From Pseudomonas sp. CFII64 (GTDB lineage: Bacteria; Pseudomonadota; Gammaproteobacteria; Pseudomonadales; Pseudomonadaceae): a DNA stretch of 64,000 nt. The stretch lies in assembly GCF_000416235.1 (NCBI RefSeq), contig NZ_ATLO01000042.1:62001-126000 (forward strand), written 5' to 3'. Positions 8,576 to 17,845 of the stretch are shown here, piece after piece. Under the pieces are notes generated by a model. That model was not told the DNA's origin and made no database searches. It saw only the letters and a list, made by a program, of their open reading frames with translations. Every line of letters starts with the position of its first letter. Position 1 is the first letter of the stretch. The translations under genes were made by a program, and so were the position numbers.

Positions 8576-9571
8576 ATGAGCCACGAGACTATGCGCGCTG
8601 CCATCGCTTTACATGCCGGGACCCCGCTGCAGCTTCAGTACCTGCCCGTCCCCAAAATCACGACAGGGCAAGTGTTGGTGAAGATTATCGCCAGTTGCGT
8701 GAACCCTTTGGACACGAAGATAAGCAGCGGCCAAGGACAGCATGCGCGGCAACCGCTTCCGGCGATTTTGGGTATGGATTTGGCTGGTGTAGTTCAAGCG
8801 GTCGGTGCGGGCGTTACCCGATTTACCGTCGGCGATGAAGTCTACGGGATGGCGGGGGGCGTCGGGGGTCAGCAAGGCTCGCTGGCGGAGTACATCGCGG
8901 TCGATGCCGATCTCCTGGCGCTTAAACCGCACAATCTCAGCATGCGTGAAGCCGCTGCCCTGCCCCTGATATTCATAACGGCGTGGGAAGGGTTGGTAGA
9001 CCGAGCCAATGTTCGGGCTGGGCAACGGGTCCTGGTGCAAGGCGGTGCAGGTGGCGTCGGACATATGGCTGTGCAGATTGCTACTGCACGAGGCGCACAG
9101 GTTTTTGCCACCGGGAGTGCCGATGGCCTCCAGGTAATCGAAAGCTTCGGCGCGACAGCCATTGATTATCGAACTCAGAAACCTGCGGACTATCTTGAGC
9201 AGCACACCGCTGGCGAAGGTTTTGACATCGTGTACGACACCGCCGGCGGTGCGACACTGGATGCCTCTTTCACGGCGGTGAAAGTGTACACCGGTCACGT
9301 TGTCAGTTGTCTTGGCTGGGGCGAACACAAACTTGCGCCGCTGTCGTTTCTCGGCGCGACCTATTCCGGCGTATTTACCTTACTTCCATTAATTACCGGT
9401 AAAGGTCGTAAACACCACGGTGAAATTCTCGCTCAAGCCACAGCCATGGCCGAAGCAGGACAGCTGCGGGTTCTGCTGGACGAACGACGCTTCACCTTGG
9501 GCAATGTATATGACGCGTATGCACTTGTTGGTGCAGGCAAGGCTACTGGCAAGGTGATCGTAGATATCTGA
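8576..9571 (+). CDS. Zinc-independent MDR oxidoreductase (quinone oxidoreductase-like)
   Basis: This 331-residue protein has a GroES-like N-terminal domain and an NADP-binding domain with GGAGGVGHMAVQIA. The lack of the structural-zinc Cys cluster places it with the quinone oxidoreductase/enoyl-reductase branch of the MDR superfamily, which reduces quinones or activated alkenes with NADPH. The start is preceded by AAAGGGAA. It is divergent from a LysR regulator, its likely controller. Confidence 0.88.
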   Translation: MSHETMRAAIALHAGTPLQLQYLPVPKITTGQVLVKIIASCVNPLDTKISSGQGQHARQPLPAILGMDLAGVVQAVGAGVTRFTVGDEVYGMAGGVGGQQGSLAEYIAVDADLLALKPHNLSMREAAALPLIFITAWEGLVDRANVRAGQRVLVQGGAGGVGHMAVQIATARGAQVFATGSADGLQVIESFGATAIDYRTQKPADYLEQHTAGEGFDIVYDTAGGATLDASFTAVKVYTGHVVSCLGWGEHKLAPLSFLGATYSGVFTLLPLITGKGRKHHGEILAQATAMAEAGQLRVLLDERRFTLGNVYDAYALVGAGKATGKVIVDI

Positions 9572-9700
9572 CCAACTGCGCTGTCGACAATCTGTCTTCA
9601 GTTGTCGATAGTAATTCCCGCCAAGCCACACCCGGATGTTTAACCGATTACTTATCCAGCCATCGTGACAGCTCCTCGCTCACCTTGGCAGGCGGTACCT

Positions 9701-10630
9701 ATGAAAAATATCGCTTATCTGGCATTTGTTGCCCTGGGAGTCATTTGGGGTACCAATTTCGTCTTCATGAAATGGGCGGCGGTATTGATCACGCCATCAC
9801 AAATCGTCCTGGTGCGCATTTTCTTCGGCTTCTTGCCGATCCTGGTGTTCGCACTGGTCTCACGCTCGCTACGAATGAGTCATCTGCGCTATGCACACCA
9901 CTTTCTGGTAATGGCTTTGTTGGCGACGGTTTTCTATTACTACGCGTTTGCCAAAGGCACATCTATGCTTCTTTCGAGTGTGGCGGGTATGTTGAGTGGT
10001 GCTATCCCGCTGTTCGCCTTTGCGTGCGCGTTGCTGTTTCTACGCCAGGAACCTTTAACCAAACGTACCGCCGTAGGGGTGTTGCTGGGGTTTTCCGGTG
10101 TATTGCTCATTGCCCGTCCGTGGGCTACCGGGGTTGGCAGCATTTCTCTCGAAGGTGTGCTCTATATGGTCCTGGGCTCGCTGAGCGTCGGATGCTCATT
10201 TGTCTACGCCAAGCGCTTTCTCACCGGGTTGAACATCTCGCCGGTCGCTCTCTCCACTTATCAGATCGGTCTGGCGTTATTGGTGATCGCGGCGTTCACG
10301 GATTTCCATGGCATGGGTCGAATACTGGAAGATCGACGAGCCTTCATTGGCGTATCGGTGGGTTTGGGCCTGCTCGGCACAGGTGTCGCCTACGTTCTCT
10401 ATTACTACATCGTCCATCGTTTGGGCGCCTTGGCAGCAGCCTCGGTGACCTACATTCCACCGGTCGTAGCACTGCTGATCGGCTTCTTCGTGGCAAATGA
10501 ACCAGTGCATGCCATTGATCTCGTCGCCATATCAGCGATTCTGGCGGGTGTGTATGTGGTCCAGACAGGCCGCCGGCAACCGCCGAAAGCGCCGACTCCA
10601 GACCTACCCCGCCCCGTCCTGAAGAATTAG
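9701..10630 (+). CDS. DMT-superfamily permease, EamA type
   Basis: This 309-residue membrane protein has about ten hydrophobic segments arranged as two EamA repeats. GVIWGTNFVFMKW lies in the first segment, and the second repeat ends VTYIPPVVALLIGFFVANE. EamA proteins export amino acids or other metabolites across the inner membrane; the substrate here is unknown. ATG 9701 follows AGGCGG and begins directly with the first membrane segment; a GTG at 9665 is an alternative. Confidence 0.9.
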   Translation: MKNIAYLAFVALGVIWGTNFVFMKWAAVLITPSQIVLVRIFFGFLPILVFALVSRSLRMSHLRYAHHFLVMALLATVFYYYAFAKGTSMLLSSVAGMLSGAIPLFAFACALLFLRQEPLTKRTAVGVLLGFSGVLLIARPWATGVGSISLEGVLYMVLGSLSVGCSFVYAKRFLTGLNISPVALSTYQIGLALLVIAAFTDFHGMGRILEDRRAFIGVSVGLGLLGTGVAYVLYYYIVHRLGALAAASVTYIPPVVALLIGFFVANEPVHAIDLVAISAILAGVYVVQTGRRQPPKAPTPDLPRPVLKN

Positions 10631-10700
10631 CCCTTAACAGGTTTCACCATTGGCAAGTTCACAGGTTGATCTCGTTGAAACACCCAATACTGCGCTTGGC

Positions 10701-10730
10701 AAAAAAAAGGGAGCAGCTCTCGCTGCTCCC
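10701..10730 (-). terminator. Intrinsic terminator of the tautomerase gene
   Basis: GGGAGCAGC (10709-10717) pairs with GCTGCTCCC (10722-10730) around a TCTC loop. On the minus strand the 9-bp GC-rich stem is followed by eight T residues. It lies 26 bp beyond the tautomerase stop codon. No T run follows on the plus strand, so it works in one direction. Confidence 0.85.
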
Positions 10731-10755
10731 TCCAACTGCTTATTTCATGTAGCAA

Positions 10756-11148
10756 TTATTCTTTCGGTTCGTACTGCATATCACCATGACCAAAAGACCA
10801 ATCCTCACGTTTCACGTCGATCAAACTGATCCAGATATCGTCTTTGCGCAGTCCGGTTTTTGCGTGAATACCGTCTGCGACTGCTCTGAAAAAGGCTTTT
10901 TTTACCGCGACCGTGCGTCCAGCCACCCAGGTAATCTGAATAAATACAATGTTCGGCGTGTACGTCAAACCCAGATACCCCGCAGGCGGGTAGACCAATT
11001 CATCCGGGGCATGACGGTGGATGATCTGAAACTTGTCATGCTCAGGTACATTCGCAACATTGATCATTGCGTCATAAACAACATCGCCAATTGCGGCGAC
11101 GGTTTCTGCTGAAGCCTGCACACCAATATCGATTCTGGCCAAGGGCAT
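10756..11148 (-). CDS. Tautomerase-family protein
   Basis: This 130-residue protein starts Met-Pro-Leu-Ala-Arg. Removal of Met would expose Pro as the catalytic base, the defining feature of the 4-oxalocrotonate tautomerase superfamily. The length and GLRKDDIWISL near the C-terminus fit the two-beta-alpha-beta tautomerase subfamily. The start is fixed by GAGGAA just upstream and by the need for an N-terminal Pro; longer in-frame starts at 11247 and 11187 would bury it. A strong terminator follows. The gene is divergent from a LysR regulator. Confidence 0.88.
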   Translation of the reverse strand: MPLARIDIGVQASAETVAAIGDVVYDAMINVANVPEHDKFQIIHRHAPDELVYPPAGYLGLTYTPNIVFIQITWVAGRTVAVKKAFFRAVADGIHAKTGLRKDDIWISLIDVKREDWSFGHGDMQYEPKE

Positions 11149-11276
11149 CGGGCGTTCCTCATTGAATGGAATTGTTTGCATGTTCGGCATTACTGATTTG
11201 GCCGACAGTACTAAGCTAGGCTGGACGACATGATTCATCAAGCGCATTATTCTCGTAATAAGTATGAGGGTTACGC

Positions 11277-12212
11277 ATGCTATTCGAAGATCTCAAGGCC
11301 TTGGTGGCAGTGATTGAGTGTGCATCCCTGACGAAGGCTGCCGAGGCGTTATGCATCACTCAATCGGCAGTTTCCAGGCGAATCCAGCATCTGGAGGATG
11401 TGCTGAATGTGAGCTTGTTTGATCGTACTACCCGCCCGCCAGTGCCCACCGCAATGGGCTACCGAATTTATGAATGCGCAGTAGGTTTGCTCCGGGATGC
11501 TCGATACTTGCTAAGTATTCCAGAAGAGGATGCGTTGCCCAGCGGCAGATTCCGAGTGGGATTTACCCAGATCGTCGCGGATGCGGTGGTGTTTGAGGTT
11601 GTGACTCGAATGCGTGAGAAGTTTCCCGATCTCGACATGCAGCTGATGACTGACTGGAGTTCCGAGTTGCAGCAATTGGTTCTGCATGGAGCGCTGGACG
11701 CCGCAACGCTGATGCTGCCCTCCCCCAGCAGCCTGCCCGATAAGCTGCAAGGCCAACGGGCAAGCACGCTTGAGATCCTCGTCGTTCAAAGCAAAGAAAA
11801 GCCCGTTGCAGGCTCGATTACCGACATAAAAGACTTGTCTGGAAACGAATGGATTTTGAACCCCAAGGGATGTGGCTATCGCTCAGCTTTGGAAGCGGCC
11901 ATGGGTGGACAAGGACAAAAGCTGAAGCTCCGTGTCGACACTCAGGGAGCGGTCATGCAGATGCGGATGGTTGCCGCCGGTTTAGGGCTGGGCCTGATTC
12001 CTCGGCAGCTTTTGCAAACCAGTCCGTTTTCAAATCAGCTGGCCATCGTCGAAATCAACGACTTCTCGCTGAAGATGGACATCTGGATCGTTCGGTCAAA
12101 TCAACCTGGAAACCTGAAAAAGGCCTATGACCTGCTGGTCGACAGTGTGCTGCAAGGCTTCCAGATTTCCCCGTTCGCGCCGTCACACCTGAACATGAGC
12201 GCGGGAGAGTGA
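11277..12212 (+). CDS. LysR-family transcriptional regulator
   Basis: This 311-residue protein has an N-terminal helix-turn-helix (LTKAAEALCITQSAVSRRIQ) and a C-terminal effector domain containing VAAGLGLGLIPRQLL. GAGGG lies six bases before the ATG. It starts 128 bp from the divergent tautomerase gene and probably controls it (inference). It converges with the threonine dehydratase gene, only 6 bp between stops. Confidence 0.9.
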   Translation: MLFEDLKALVAVIECASLTKAAEALCITQSAVSRRIQHLEDVLNVSLFDRTTRPPVPTAMGYRIYECAVGLLRDARYLLSIPEEDALPSGRFRVGFTQIVADAVVFEVVTRMREKFPDLDMQLMTDWSSELQQLVLHGALDAATLMLPSPSSLPDKLQGQRASTLEILVVQSKEKPVAGSITDIKDLSGNEWILNPKGCGYRSALEAAMGGQGQKLKLRVDTQGAVMQMRMVAAGLGLGLIPRQLLQTSPFSNQLAIVEINDFSLKMDIWIVRSNQPGNLKKAYDLLVDSVLQGFQISPFAPSHLNMSAGE

Positions 12213-12218
12213 AACCAT

Positions 12219-13175
12219 CTACGCAATGACCCTCGAATAGACTGACATGTCGACGTTGCCACCGGACAGGATCACACCGACCTTGCGCCCCGGCATAGAT
12301 TCGCGCTCCTGAATGAGCGCTGCCAAGGCAGCCGCCCCGGCTCCTTCAGCGAGGTTATGGGTATCGCAATAATAGATGCGCATGGCCTCGCGGATCTGCG
12401 CGTCACTGACCGCTACGATCCGCGCCGCCCCTGTCGCGTAGATGGCAAAGGCGTCCGGGACCGGCTTGCGCACGGCCAGACCGTCGGCGAAGGTATCGGC
12501 CGAAGCAGTCTCGCGTATGGCTCCAGCCTCAAACGACAATTTTGCCGCAGCAGCCTCGGTAGACACCACGCCCACCACCTGAGTCTTGAGGCCCAGTGCG
12601 TCGCGGGCGGCGATCACCCCGCAAATGCCCGATCCACAGCCAATGGGCACATAGACGGTGTCCAGATCTGGTGCAGACTTGAACAGTTCCAGGGCATAAG
12701 TGGCGACACCTTTGACCAGCTCGGTATGGAATGGCGGGACCAGAAAAAGCCCATGCACCTGCGACAGGCGGGCGGCCTCTTCACGCGCCTCATCAAAGTC
12801 GCGACCAAACTCCACGACTTCGCCACCAAAGCCGCGCATGGCGTTGTTCTTTTCCGGGGAGTTGCCTTGCGGCACGACGATTAACGCCCGTAAGCCCAGC
12901 GCGCGCGCCGCCAACGCCACGCTTTGCCCATGATTGCCACGGGTAGCACTGACGATCCCTTTCGCAGCTGGATGCTCGCGTTTGAGCCAGTGCATAAAGG
13001 TAATGCCGCCTCGCACCTTGAAAGCGCCGGTAGGTGTGTGGTTTTCGTGCTTGACCCACACCTCGCAACCCAAGCGTTCACCCAGCAACGGCCAGGCGTA
13101 TTGGGCCGTAGCAGGCATGACCTGATAGACCAGATGCGCGGCCTGTTCAATATCGTCAAGCGTCAGTCTGTGCAT
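12219..13175 (-). CDS. Threonine/serine dehydratase, PLP-dependent
   Basis: This 318-residue fold-type II PLP enzyme lacks the C-terminal ACT-like regulatory domain of biosynthetic IlvA, so it is of the short, catabolic type. Lys53 in PTGAFKVRGG is the PLP Schiff-base residue, and GCGSGICG forms the phosphate-binding glycine loop. It would deaminate L-threonine/L-serine or a related hydroxyamino acid such as threo-3-hydroxyaspartate to a 2-oxo acid plus ammonia. The start at 13175 follows GGAGC; an earlier in-frame start at 13289 would run into the divergent AraC gene. Confidence 0.87.
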   Translation of the reverse strand: MHRLTLDDIEQAAHLVYQVMPATAQYAWPLLGERLGCEVWVKHENHTPTGAFKVRGGITFMHWLKREHPAAKGIVSATRGNHGQSVALAARALGLRALIVVPQGNSPEKNNAMRGFGGEVVEFGRDFDEAREEAARLSQVHGLFLVPPFHTELVKGVATYALELFKSAPDLDTVYVPIGCGSGICGVIAARDALGLKTQVVGVVSTEAAAAKLSFEAGAIRETASADTFADGLAVRKPVPDAFAIYATGAARIVAVSDAQIREAMRIYYCDTHNLAEGAGAAALAALIQERESMPGRKVGVILSGGNVDMSVYSRVIA

Positions 13176-13271
13176 GGTTTGTGCTCCGAAAGTTTGGCCC
13201 AGTCTAGGGACGCGCGCAGCGGTTTGGCTTTCAGAAAACTGACCTGACTTTCCAGCCTCCTGTTCGCTACT

Positions 13272-14081
13272 ATGGCATTCATGAGCCATCGCAATCGCCC
13301 ACAGTCATCGCGCCTGCCTGAACCGGTCCGTCGGGTCGAAACAGGGCCGTGGACCATTGAATTACTACCCGGCAGCGCCTACGCAACCCGATATATACCG
13401 ACTCAGGCAGCAATTGGCTTCGCCTTCGACAGCCAGCGGGGCGTGCACGCTATCGGCAGCGACCGGGTGCTGCCTTTCACGGCCGTCCCCAACGGCCTGG
13501 CGTTCGTCCCGGCCGGCTGTGACGTGTTGTCCGAATCCCCTCAGGGTGGAGAATACCTGCGGGTGATCCGCACTGACGGCATGGCGCTGGGGGGTGATCG
13601 AGCCTTCAACAATCGCATTGATCTCCAGGCGACCAGGCTCGCATCGCGCATGCGCAACGCGCTGTTGCACGCCTCGGTGGCGGACGACTGGGAAAGCTGG
13701 GCACTTGCATTGGCAGAACGGGCGCACAGTCACGGCGCATTGCCGATACCTCACACCGGCTCGATAACCGGTGCCCGGATGCGCTTGCTCGATGAGTTCA
13801 TCGACGCGATGCTTGGCGGATCGTTGAGTGTAAAAGCCATGGCGCAGTTGCTCGGATTGTCCGAGGGCTATTTCATCCGCGCCTTCAAAACCGCCACCGG
13901 CAAAAGCCCTCACGCTTATCTGATCGACCGACGTCTCGCCAAAGCCCGCGCTCTGATGCACGACTCCTGCGCCAGCCTGTCGGACATCGCCCTCACCTGC
14001 GGCTTCAACTCCCAGGCCCACATGACAACCGCCTTCAGGCAGCGGCTTGGTGTCAGTCCCGCGCAGTTGCGTCGTGGTTAG
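13272..14081 (+). CDS. AraC-family transcriptional regulator
   Basis: This protein of about 269 residues has a C-terminal AraC double helix-turn-helix (MAQLLGLSEGYFIRAFKTATG, then IALTCGFNSQAHMTTAFRQ). The N-terminal domain is not a clear cupin match. An ATG three codons later (13281) is equally possible and neither start has an evident ribosome site. It is divergent from the threonine/serine dehydratase, with about 97 bp between starts, and probably regulates it (inference). Confidence 0.83.
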   Translation: MAFMSHRNRPQSSRLPEPVRRVETGPWTIELLPGSAYATRYIPTQAAIGFAFDSQRGVHAIGSDRVLPFTAVPNGLAFVPAGCDVLSESPQGGEYLRVIRTDGMALGGDRAFNNRIDLQATRLASRMRNALLHASVADDWESWALALAERAHSHGALPIPHTGSITGARMRLLDEFIDAMLGGSLSVKAMAQLLGLSEGYFIRAFKTATGKSPHAYLIDRRLAKARALMHDSCASLSDIALTCGFNSQAHMTTAFRQRLGVSPAQLRRG

Positions 14082-14315
14082 GGGGCTTCAGTCACGGCAG
14101 CCTGCCTGCTCAGTCGATCAAGACAGGGTCCGTTCGACCTGGCAAGTTCAGCGACTCAACGCTCCGTCGTGCGGATTGCCGTACCTACTGTCCCTTACGT
14201 CCACGAGCGACAGGCTTGCCAGTCAATGCAGCGCGTCCTCGGATAACGGCGGGCGCAAATAACGCCCACCGGGATGGGCTTCATTAGGAGGCTAATTAAT
14301 AAATACCCCCTTATG

Positions 14316-14321
14316 AGAACC
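14316..14321. repeat. Target-site duplication, left copy
   Basis: AGAACC immediately precedes the left end of the IS element and is repeated at 15584-15589, immediately after the right end. Confidence 0.85.
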
Positions 14322-14371
14322 TGTATAGACCGGGGACATAGCTGACAGGTGTGCGGGGACATGGTTGACAC
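14322..14371 (+). repeat. Left terminal inverted repeat of the IS481-family element
   Basis: The first 20 bp are identical to the right end, then positions 33-50 match perfectly. It contains two direct copies of a 17-bp motif (CGGGGACATRGYTGACA) at 14331-14347 and 14354-14370, spaced 23 bp start to start. These are likely twin transposase-binding sites. Confidence 0.9.
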
Positions 14372-14404
14372 TTCTCGGTAAGACGAGCTTGCCGAGAACT
14401 CATC

Positions 14405-15532
14405 ATGTCCTGGAACACGAGAGATGCTATGAGCCTGAAAGAAGAGTTCATTTCCTTGGCTTTACGGCCTGGTGCGAACCGGCGAGAGCTGTGCCGCCGC
14501 TTTGGAATCAGTCCGCAAACCGGCTATAAATGGTTGCGACGCTTTGAAACGCTCGGCCAAGCCGGGCTGTTAGAACAGTCCCGACGACCGCTCAATAGTC
14601 CCCGGCAGTGCAAACCTGATCTTGAAGCTGATGTAATTGCTTTACGTAAGCAGCATCCCAAGTGGGGTGGCCGCAAGATCAGTCATAAGCTGGCTGTATC
14701 TGTTGCGCCCAGCACAATCACTAACATCCTGCACCGCCATGATTTGATTCTGCCGCACGACAGCGCTGCATCGCAGCCTTGGCATCGCTTCGAGCATGAG
14801 GCGCCAAATGATCTATGGCAGATGGATTTCAAGGGCTTTTTCCAAACGAATCAGGGGGCCTGCTATCCCTTAACGATGTTGGATGACCATTCTCGCTTCA
14901 ACTTGACTATTCAAGCTTGCCCCCACCAACGCGGTGTACTGGTGCAGGAGCATATGACCGAAGTCTTTCGCCAATATGGCCTGCCTGCACAAATCAACAC
15001 TGATAACGGCGCTCCATGGGGATCACCGAGCAGTCCGGGCCAGTTGACGCCGCTAACTATATGGCTCGTTCGTCTGGGCATCAAAGTGACTTGGAGCAGA
15101 CCAAGACACCCGCAAACCAATGGCAAAAACGAACGTTTCCACCGCTCGTTAAAGGCCGAGGTGTTAAGCGGGAGAAGCTTTAAGAATTTGATCGAAGCTC
15201 AGCACGCCTTTGATCAGTGGCGAGATATTTACAATCACCATCGTCCTCACGAAGCCTTAAATTATCTGGTTCCCATGGATCGGTATCAGGCTAGTCCACG
15301 CTCCTACCCCCAGCTCTTGGGGGAGTTTGAGTACGCTCCGGGCGATGTGTTGGCGAAGGTCAATGATCGTCGAATCAGATTCAAAAATGAGTATTTCCGC
15401 ATCGCTAAGGCATTGAGTGGACATGTGGTTGCTGTCCGCCAAAGTGTCCAGCGGGAGGATCTCTTTGATGTCTATTTCTGTGGCCACTGGCTGCGGACAA
15501 TCGATTTCAGCAACCGGCAGAAGGAGCGATAA
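14405..15532 (+). CDS. IS481-family transposase (DDE)
   Basis: This 375-residue protein has an N-terminal helix-turn-helix (ELCRRFGISPQTGYKWLRRF) and a central rve integrase core with the DDE triad: Asp in QMDFKGF, Asp in NTDNG, Glu in KNERFH. A C-terminal beta-rich tail follows. The frame is intact and full length for the family. It fills nearly the whole element between the inverted repeats. Confidence 0.95.
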   Translation: MSWNTRDAMSLKEEFISLALRPGANRRELCRRFGISPQTGYKWLRRFETLGQAGLLEQSRRPLNSPRQCKPDLEADVIALRKQHPKWGGRKISHKLAVSVAPSTITNILHRHDLILPHDSAASQPWHRFEHEAPNDLWQMDFKGFFQTNQGACYPLTMLDDHSRFNLTIQACPHQRGVLVQEHMTEVFRQYGLPAQINTDNGAPWGSPSSPGQLTPLTIWLVRLGIKVTWSRPRHPQTNGKNERFHRSLKAEVLSGRSFKNLIEAQHAFDQWRDIYNHHRPHEALNYLVPMDRYQASPRSYPQLLGEFEYAPGDVLAKVNDRRIRFKNEYFRIAKALSGHVVAVRQSVQREDLFDVYFCGHWLRTIDFSNRQKER

Positions 15533-15533
15533 T

Positions 15534-15583
15534 GTGTCAACCATGTCCCCGTACATGTGTCCACTATGTCCCCGGTCTATACA
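15534..15583 (-). repeat. Right terminal inverted repeat of the IS481-family element
   Basis: This is the inverted counterpart of 14322-14371, with five mismatches. Its two copies of the 17-bp motif lie at 15535-15551 and 15558-15574, again 23 bp apart. Confidence 0.9.
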
Positions 15584-15589
15584 AGAACC
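15584..15589. repeat. Target-site duplication, right copy
   Basis: AGAACC directly follows the right end of the IS, matching 14316-14321. The next ~255 bp, up to the chemoreceptor, are AT-rich and hold no gene I can support. Confidence 0.85.
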
Positions 15590-15848
15590 GATTAAATATA
15601 TTTAAGTTAACTATAGAGTGCTTCTTATTCACAATCCTATCTGCATAGTAACTGCACAGGAACAGAAGAACATCCGAATAGATACCAGAAAATACACTAG
15701 CAATTCGATTGAATTGTTTGCATTCCTAATTATACATTTCTTACCAAAACTGGATTTATCCCTTGAAATATTCACAGCGCACGCCCCATAGTGCCAATGC
15801 GCCACATTTCTGGCTACAAAAATACTAAAAAATGAAAGGAGTATCTAC

Positions 15849-17501
15849 ATGCTAACTTCCTTGTCGGTAAGGACAAAATTGGTATTAAGTTTTGGCATGA
15901 TGGTATTGATTATATTTCTTGTTTCTACGCTTTCAGTTATTAGCCTAAGTGATTCGAATCTGCGTTTCTCCAGCTATGTCGATGGTTTGAGTAAGCGCAT
16001 GGGCTTGATGAATGATTTGCTGCTCGCTGCACAGCAGCGTGCTATTTCCGCCCGCAATCTTGTACTGGTCACCTCTGCAACTGGCCGACAGTCCGAGACC
16101 GACAGCATAAACACAGAACACAAGAACGTTGGAAGGCTTTTGTCAGAACTCGTAGCTGGAGTTAATGCATTGCCTTCATCCACCAATGGCAATAATGCCC
16201 GGAGTTTGGTTGCCGAGATTGAGCAAATTGAGAAAATCTATGGCCCGGTCGCCCTGGAGATCACGCGGCTGGCCATGAGTGGCGATAATAGCGCGGCCAT
16301 CAACATGATGAATAATGAATGCTTGCCACTCCTGAAAAAGCTGGTGGCCAGCGTCAATAACTACAAAGAGTTTAACTCAAAGGCGGCACAGGCCAGCGTG
16401 AGTGACTCGCAGGTCGAATATCAAAACAATCGCAGCTTTCTGATGTTTTTCTGCGCAATAGCAATTGCCATAGGGGTGGTGCTGACAGTTCTAATAGTTC
16501 GTGGATTATCACGTGCTCTTGGTGCAGAGCCCACTGTGTTGTCTACAATCGCACAGCGCGTTGCCAGTGGTGACCTGCGCCCGATTCTCGAAGCGAAAAT
16601 GTCAGTGGCCGGTAGTGTGCTGTCCTCCTTAAGCGAAATGCAGTCACGTCTGAGCTCGCTTATCAGTCAGGTTAATACTTCATCAACAGTCATCTCTACT
16701 GCAGCCGTAGATCTTTCCGCTGCGACAGAGCAGACCCGCATCGGCGTGGAAAACCAGAGAATTGAAATCGATCAGGTCGCTACCGCAATCCACGAAATGG
16801 TAGCAACCACCCTCGAAGTTGCGCGCAACTCCGAAGCGGCAGCCCATGCGGCCCTCAGCGCTAACCTTCAAGCGCAGACCGGCGGCACCATGGCAAAAGA
16901 CGCAATCACGCAAATAAAACGCCTGGCATCTGAGGTGGCAAAATCTGCCGCCGCCATGGCGCAACTCAAAACGGAGAGTTTGAATATAGGCGGTGTATTG
17001 CAAGTGATCACATCAGTCGCTGATCAAACCAATTTATTGGCGCTAAATGCCGCTATCGAGGCTGCCAGGGCGGGCGATGCCGGTCGAGGATTTGCGGTGG
17101 TGGCAGATGAGGTGAGAACGCTTGCCAAACGGACTCAGGGCGCAACCCTGGAGATTGGAACTCTGACCGCCAATCTGCAAAAAATAGCTGAAGAAGCTGC
17201 CGGGATGATGGAAGTCTGTCGCGGTCTGACTGATGAAACGGTAATACAGGTTTCAAACACTGGAAACTCGGTTGAAACCATCGTCGAGATGATTGACAAC
17301 ATCCAACAGATGGTAAGGCAAATCGCAACGGCAGGCGAGGAGCAAAGCTGTGTGGCCGAGGAAATTAACCGCAGTGTTAGTTCAGTTCGCAATATTGCCG
17401 ATGATTCAGCTTTATCGTGCGAAAAAACGGCCCATTCAAGTAATAACCTGGCAACCCTGGGCAACGTACTGCAGCAGCAAATAGGTCACTTCCAGGTTTG
17501 A
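15849..17501 (+). CDS. Methyl-accepting chemotaxis protein
   Basis: This 550-residue inner-membrane chemoreceptor has one transmembrane helix at about 10-33. A periplasmic four-helix-bundle type sensor (about 34-190) and a second membrane helix at about 195-217 follow. Then come a HAMP linker and a cytoplasmic signalling coiled coil, whose hairpin tip carries VADQTNLLALNAAIEAARAG. The ligand is unknown. AAGGAG precedes the start. Base composition is visibly more AT-rich than that of the neighbours, and together with the adjacent IS this may indicate acquisition. Confidence 0.93.
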   Translation: MLTSLSVRTKLVLSFGMMVLIIFLVSTLSVISLSDSNLRFSSYVDGLSKRMGLMNDLLLAAQQRAISARNLVLVTSATGRQSETDSINTEHKNVGRLLSELVAGVNALPSSTNGNNARSLVAEIEQIEKIYGPVALEITRLAMSGDNSAAINMMNNECLPLLKKLVASVNNYKEFNSKAAQASVSDSQVEYQNNRSFLMFFCAIAIAIGVVLTVLIVRGLSRALGAEPTVLSTIAQRVASGDLRPILEAKMSVAGSVLSSLSEMQSRLSSLISQVNTSSTVISTAAVDLSAATEQTRIGVENQRIEIDQVATAIHEMVATTLEVARNSEAAAHAALSANLQAQTGGTMAKDAITQIKRLASEVAKSAAAMAQLKTESLNIGGVLQVITSVADQTNLLALNAAIEAARAGDAGRGFAVVADEVRTLAKRTQGATLEIGTLTANLQKIAEEAAGMMEVCRGLTDETVIQVSNTGNSVETIVEMIDNIQQMVRQIATAGEEQSCVAEEINRSVSSVRNIADDSALSCEKTAHSSNNLATLGNVLQQQIGHFQV

Positions 17502-17583
17502 CGAGTTGATTTAAGATAGCTCTCGGCGGGTTAAGGAACGCGACTTGAGTCACGCCCAGGATGGTTTCCCACAAATGCAGAAC

Positions 17584-17605
17584 AGCCCGACTGTGCGGGC
17601 TTTTC
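17584..17605 (+). terminator. Possible terminator after the chemoreceptor gene
   Basis: AGCCCG (17584-17589) pairs with CGGGCT (17596-17601) around a 6-base loop and is followed by a short T-rich tail (TTTC). It lies 82 bp after the stop. The stem is short, so this is moderate evidence only. Confidence 0.5.
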
Positions 17606-17845
17606 TATGGGGGGTCGATTTAAATAATAGGTCGCGCGATGCGTCGCCGCTCCCTGGGCCGTAATTGCTTGATCTTCACCGCATCGGTACCAGTTCTTGT
17701 CAAAAGTCGCTCTACTCAAACTGCCCGGGAGTGCTGACGGCTGCTACCGGTTACTTTCTAAAGCTGCCAGCAGGAGTTAATCCACCTACTTTGAGTGACT
17801 CATACTCTTTTACTTAAAGCGAGCACTGGTCCACGCCAGGACGGT
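17606..17845. other. Intergenic stretch with no recognised feature
   Basis: I see no supported gene, repeat or RNA between the chemoreceptor terminator and the convergent secretin gene. Confidence 0.5.

Larger units (their letters stand above)
14322..15583 (+). mobile_element. Complete IS481-family insertion sequence, 1262 bp
   Basis: The element is bounded by 50-bp imperfect terminal inverted repeats (45 of 50 identical) starting TGTATAGACCGGGGACATAG. It encodes one intact transposase and is flanked by a perfect 6-bp duplication, AGAACC. All hallmarks of an intact, possibly still mobile, copy are present. It lies between an AraC gene and a chemoreceptor gene and interrupts no recognisable gene. 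The insertion point is 265 bp upstream of the chemoreceptor start. Confidence 0.95.
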
